The notes under the pieces are model-generated. The model worked only from the letters and a program-made list of their open reading frames with translations. It was not told the DNA's origin and did no database searches. From an uncultured Succinatimonas sp. (lineage in GTDB: Bacteria > Pseudomonadota > Gammaproteobacteria > Enterobacterales > Succinivibrionaceae): DNA of 17,445 nt. Location of the stretch: positions 1 through 17,445 of the forward strand of contig USBR01000026.1 of assembly GCA_900552905.1 (NCBI GenBank). Direction: 5' to 3'. Below are positions 15,220-17,445 of the stretch, in pieces; within the stretch, counting starts at the first letter, position 1, and each line of letters begins with the position of its first letter. A program made the position numbers and the translations under genes.

Positions 15220-16283
15220 AGCCTTGGTTACAGACCTCTTATACTGAATTACAGACGGCCTTACGCTTAGGTCGTCTGCCAGCGTCGGTAATTATTTCAG
15301 GCGATCTGCGCCTTGAAAGTTCGCTTTTAGCTTTAGAGATAGCGAAGCTCTATCTCTGCGAGGATCCTGTCAATGGGGAGTGTTGCGCTAAGTGTCATTC
15401 CTGCATGCAATTGTCTAATCCCGATCTCAGCCATCCGGATTTTTTAGGCGTCTTAAGCACCACTAAAGAGAGCTTTGATAGGGAAGAGGATTTAAGCCAT
15501 AGAGCTTGTGATCTGATTGCCAATTGTGAGCATGCCGAGGCTACAGTTTTGCGTATCGATACGCTCCGGCGCTTTCAAGAGTGGCTCATGCAATCGTCCA
15601 TGGGCAGTCGCGGTAAGGTTGCCGTCATTGCTAATGCGCATTTAATGCCCGAGGCCGCCGCGAATGCTATTTTAAAGACCTTTGAGGAACCACCGGCTCA
15701 TACGCTCATCATTATGCTCACTAAGAGTACCGATGCGCTATTACCGACGATTTTATCGCGTGCTTTTAAGCTCTATATTCATCGTCCTGATTATGCTACG
15801 GCTTTGAAAGAATTAGAGTCTTTAGGAGTAGATACTAAATTTGCCCCGCAAGCTTTATGTCTCAATGGTGATGCGCCTAAGGCTGCAGCTACCATGCTTA
15901 AAGAGGGTAAGATTGAAAAAATTTTAGATCTTATTCAGAGTTTGAGTTTAGCTTTAGTCAATCAAGGCGATCCACAGGCTTTTATCGATAAGCTCTTTGC
16001 GCTTGAGGAGAAGAATGCAATCTTCTTAGCTCCCGAGCGCGCCGCAATTTTAGAAGAATTCTTATTAGAACTGTTAAAATACAAAGCGCATGTAAGTTTG
16101 GTTAAATTGCCCTTGTTACAAGAGTGCAAAGTTGAGCTTTTGTCTAAAATCAAGGCGCAGAAAATTTTTGCCGCTAAGGATGCTTTAAAATTCCTGCGCG
16201 GAGGTAATAATATGACAGCGCTCAGAGCGCCGGCCATCTTTATGCGGTCTTGGATCGACAGTTTAAAACCTGAAGGTAATTAG
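15204..16283 (+). CDS. holB: DNA polymerase III subunit delta' (clamp loader)
   Basis: Stator subunit of the clamp loader that places the beta sliding clamp on DNA. The 359 residues show the AAA+ fold with a degenerate, non-ATP-binding P-loop (around GDLRLESS, 33-40), as expected for delta'. The zinc module has C52, C60, C61, C64 and C67. SHPD is at 77-80, ILKTFEEPP at 156-164, and the sensor-1 region reads SRA (185-187) where the usual motif is SRC. About 24 residues are inserted before the RIDTLR stretch (117-122) compared with E. coli, carrying H99, C102, C108 and H110. ATG 15204 follows AAGGAA and overlaps the tmk end by 16 bases. The tmk-holB pairing is conserved in gammaproteobacteria and supports the call. 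Confidence 0.94.
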   Translation: MPLALKPWLQTSYTELQTALRLGRLPASVIISGDLRLESSLLALEIAKLYLCEDPVNGECCAKCHSCMQLSNPDLSHPDFLGVLSTTKESFDREEDLSHRACDLIANCEHAEATVLRIDTLRRFQEWLMQSSMGSRGKVAVIANAHLMPEAAANAILKTFEEPPAHTLIIMLTKSTDALLPTILSRAFKLYIHRPDYATALKELESLGVDTKFAPQALCLNGDAPKAAATMLKEGKIEKILDLIQSLSLALVNQGDPQAFIDKLFALEEKNAIFLAPERAAILEEFLLELLKYKAHVSLVKLPLLQECKVELLSKIKAQKIFAAKDALKFLRGGNNMTALRAPAIFMRSWIDSLKPEGN

Positions 16284-16285
16284 CT

Positions 16286-17383
16286 TTGATCATCTATAAA
16301 TATATATTTAAAGAAATCTTCAAGGTGCAACTTGCCACCACTACCATTTTATTGGCAGTGTTTTTGTGTCAGAGCACCATTAAGTATATAGGTAGAGCTA
16401 CGGTAGGACGCGTACCTGTGGATATTGTTTCCTCGATGGTATTCTATTCCATTCCGTCTATTGCCTATATCATGTTGCCTTTGACCCTCTTTATTGCCGT
16501 CCTCGTTGCCATCGGTAGAATTTCTTCAGATTCGGAGATGGTGGTTTTGCGTTCGGTAGGCTTTTCAGGTCATGATATTGTCAAAGTCGCCATGGTGCTT
16601 GCTGTCTTTACGGCGCTCATCACCGGTATCAATAGCCTTTATTTCATGCCTAATGCCGCCTTTAATCAAAAGGCCTTGATGAATGATGCTGAATCAAATC
16701 CGCAATATCTGCCGATTGAAAGCGGCCGTTTTGCCAACTTTGCTGATTATATTGTCTATGTACAGGATGTAGATGATAAAAAGCAGACTAAGAATTTAGG
16801 CAATGTCATTGTCATCGCCCATCCTAATTCTAATACCGATCGCTCTATTGCTATTTCCACCTCCGGCAATGTCTCCTTTGATAAGGAAGGCGTACAGTGG
16901 TTACATCTTGTCGACGGCAATTCCTATTTAGGTCCGGTTGCTGATGGTTCCTATAGAGTCTCTTCCTACGATAAGTTCTCCATTCCTGTGCAAAAAAGCG
17001 AGCAGAATGAATATTATGATCGTCCGATCTCCGGTGTTTCGACTTTAGAGCTTTTACAGGCAGATAGCCATGAATCCCGCATGGAGCTACAGTGGCGTAT
17101 AGCCCCGATTTTAGCGGTCTTTGTCTTGACCTTAATTTCTGTGCCCTTGTCGATGACTAATCCCCGTCAAGGTCGCTTTGCGCGTTTAGGACCGGCTATG
17201 GCTATCTATGTCAGTTATTATCTCATCTTATTAGCTCTCTATAATCTCTTAAAGTCCGAGTCCTATCCACTCATTCCGGGACTTTATATTGTGCCGGTAG
17301 TCTTCTTGATTTTTGTAGTGATACCTTTGAACTTTGGTAATCGCTTCAATTCTGAATTAGCGCGCCGTAAAGCGCATAAATAA
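16286..17383 (+). CDS. lptF: LPS export permease LptF (TTG start)
   Basis: Half of the LptFG inner-membrane permease that, with the LptB ATPase and LptC, extracts LPS towards the outer membrane. The 365 residues have the family layout: three N-terminal membrane helices (about 12-34, 52-75, 97-118), a periplasmic beta-jellyroll (about 125-265) and three C-terminal helices (about 270-290, 300-320, 330-350). Family signatures include VPLSMTNPRQGR at 282-293. The start is TTG 16286, two bases after the holB stop, with GAAGG nine bases upstream; it gives the expected MIIYKYIFKE beginning, like E. coli MIIIRYL. In E. coli lptF is followed by lptG and divergent from pepA. Here it follows holB, and an IS-like end begins eight bases after the stop, so lptG is not visible. 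Confidence 0.95.
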   Translation: MIIYKYIFKEIFKVQLATTTILLAVFLCQSTIKYIGRATVGRVPVDIVSSMVFYSIPSIAYIMLPLTLFIAVLVAIGRISSDSEMVVLRSVGFSGHDIVKVAMVLAVFTALITGINSLYFMPNAAFNQKALMNDAESNPQYLPIESGRFANFADYIVYVQDVDDKKQTKNLGNVIVIAHPNSNTDRSIAISTSGNVSFDKEGVQWLHLVDGNSYLGPVADGSYRVSSYDKFSIPVQKSEQNEYYDRPISGVSTLELLQADSHESRMELQWRIAPILAVFVLTLISVPLSMTNPRQGRFARLGPAMAIYVSYYLILLALYNLLKSESYPLIPGLYIVPVVFLIFVVIPLNFGNRFNSELARRKAHK

Positions 17384-17391
17384 AAAGAAAA

Positions 17392-17445
17392 GGTTCTTCC
17401 GTATTGGTGTTGGAATCTCTGATGGGTAGTAACATAATTTAACAT
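17392..17445. mobile_element. ISL3-like insertion-sequence end, left end of an element running off the window
   Basis: From 17392 the sequence starts GGTTCTTCCG and carries GATGGGTAG about 30 bases in. This is the kind of terminus I associate with ISL3-family elements. It matches the left window edge read on the minus strand in GG(C/T)TCTTC (7 of 8 bases) and in an ATGGGTA core. The eight bases between the lptF stop and this end (AAAGAAAA, 17384-17391) are of the right length and composition for an ISL3 target duplication. No transposase codon is inside the window, so this rests on end similarity only. Confidence 0.45.

Noticed and set aside
1..17445. CRISPR array, tRNA, rRNA, toxin-antitoxin or phage-defence genes
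   Set aside because: No regularly spaced repeats, cloverleaf sequence or such protein families were seen on either strand.

Overview
The window reads as ordinary chromosomal DNA from a gammaproteobacterium. IleS, ValS, S20, IspH, LspA, LptF and RibF all align from memory with the E. coli proteins. The gene order (rpsT divergent from ribF-ileS-lspA-ispH; mltG-tmk-holB) is a rearranged version of the enterobacterial order. The AT-rich spacers, the strong preference for TTA leucine codons and a direct-sulfhydrylation MetY suggest a host-associated anaerobe such as Succinivibrionaceae. That family guess is an inference of low to moderate confidence.

Layout. Positions 1-54 and 17392-17445 resemble the outer ends of ISL3-type insertion sequences, so the window may be a contig that broke at IS copies. 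Then come a solitary secreted MglB-like sugar-binding protein (267-1268, +), a structured 3' region ending in a strong terminator (about 1333-1462), an AT-rich spacer, and rpsT (1781-2044, -) with its own terminator and promoter. Diverging from rpsT is a compact operon, ribF-ileS-lspA-ispH (2347-7576, +). Its last three genes are joined by two TAATG overlaps, and the fkpB gene found there in E. coli is absent. A 200-base spacer holding four DnaA-box-like motifs on one helical face precedes metY (7777-9054, +).

Between metY and valS lies a small accessory patch: a 72-residue one-helix membrane protein candidate (9051-9269, -) and an orphan gene for only the N-terminal zinc-finger/HTH part of an ISL3 transposase (9502-9960, +). 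The stop codon of the latter lies inside the valS terminator hairpin. valS (9991-12861, -) diverges across a 383-base spacer from mltG-tmk-holB-lptF (13245-17383, +). That gene set combines peptidoglycan-chain termination, dTTP synthesis, replication clamp loading and LPS export. The usual partner lptG is not in the window; the right-hand IS-like end starts eight bases after lptF.

Functionally this is mainly housekeeping: flavin cofactors, aminoacyl-tRNAs, lipoprotein maturation, isoprenoids, homocysteine, cell wall, DNA replication and outer membrane. I found no defence system, CRISPR, rRNA, tRNA or biosynthetic cluster. The items most worth a second look are the orphan ISL3 DNA-binding domain, the candidate structured RNA downstream of the binding protein, the phased DnaA-like array, and the binding protein's changed sugar pocket.
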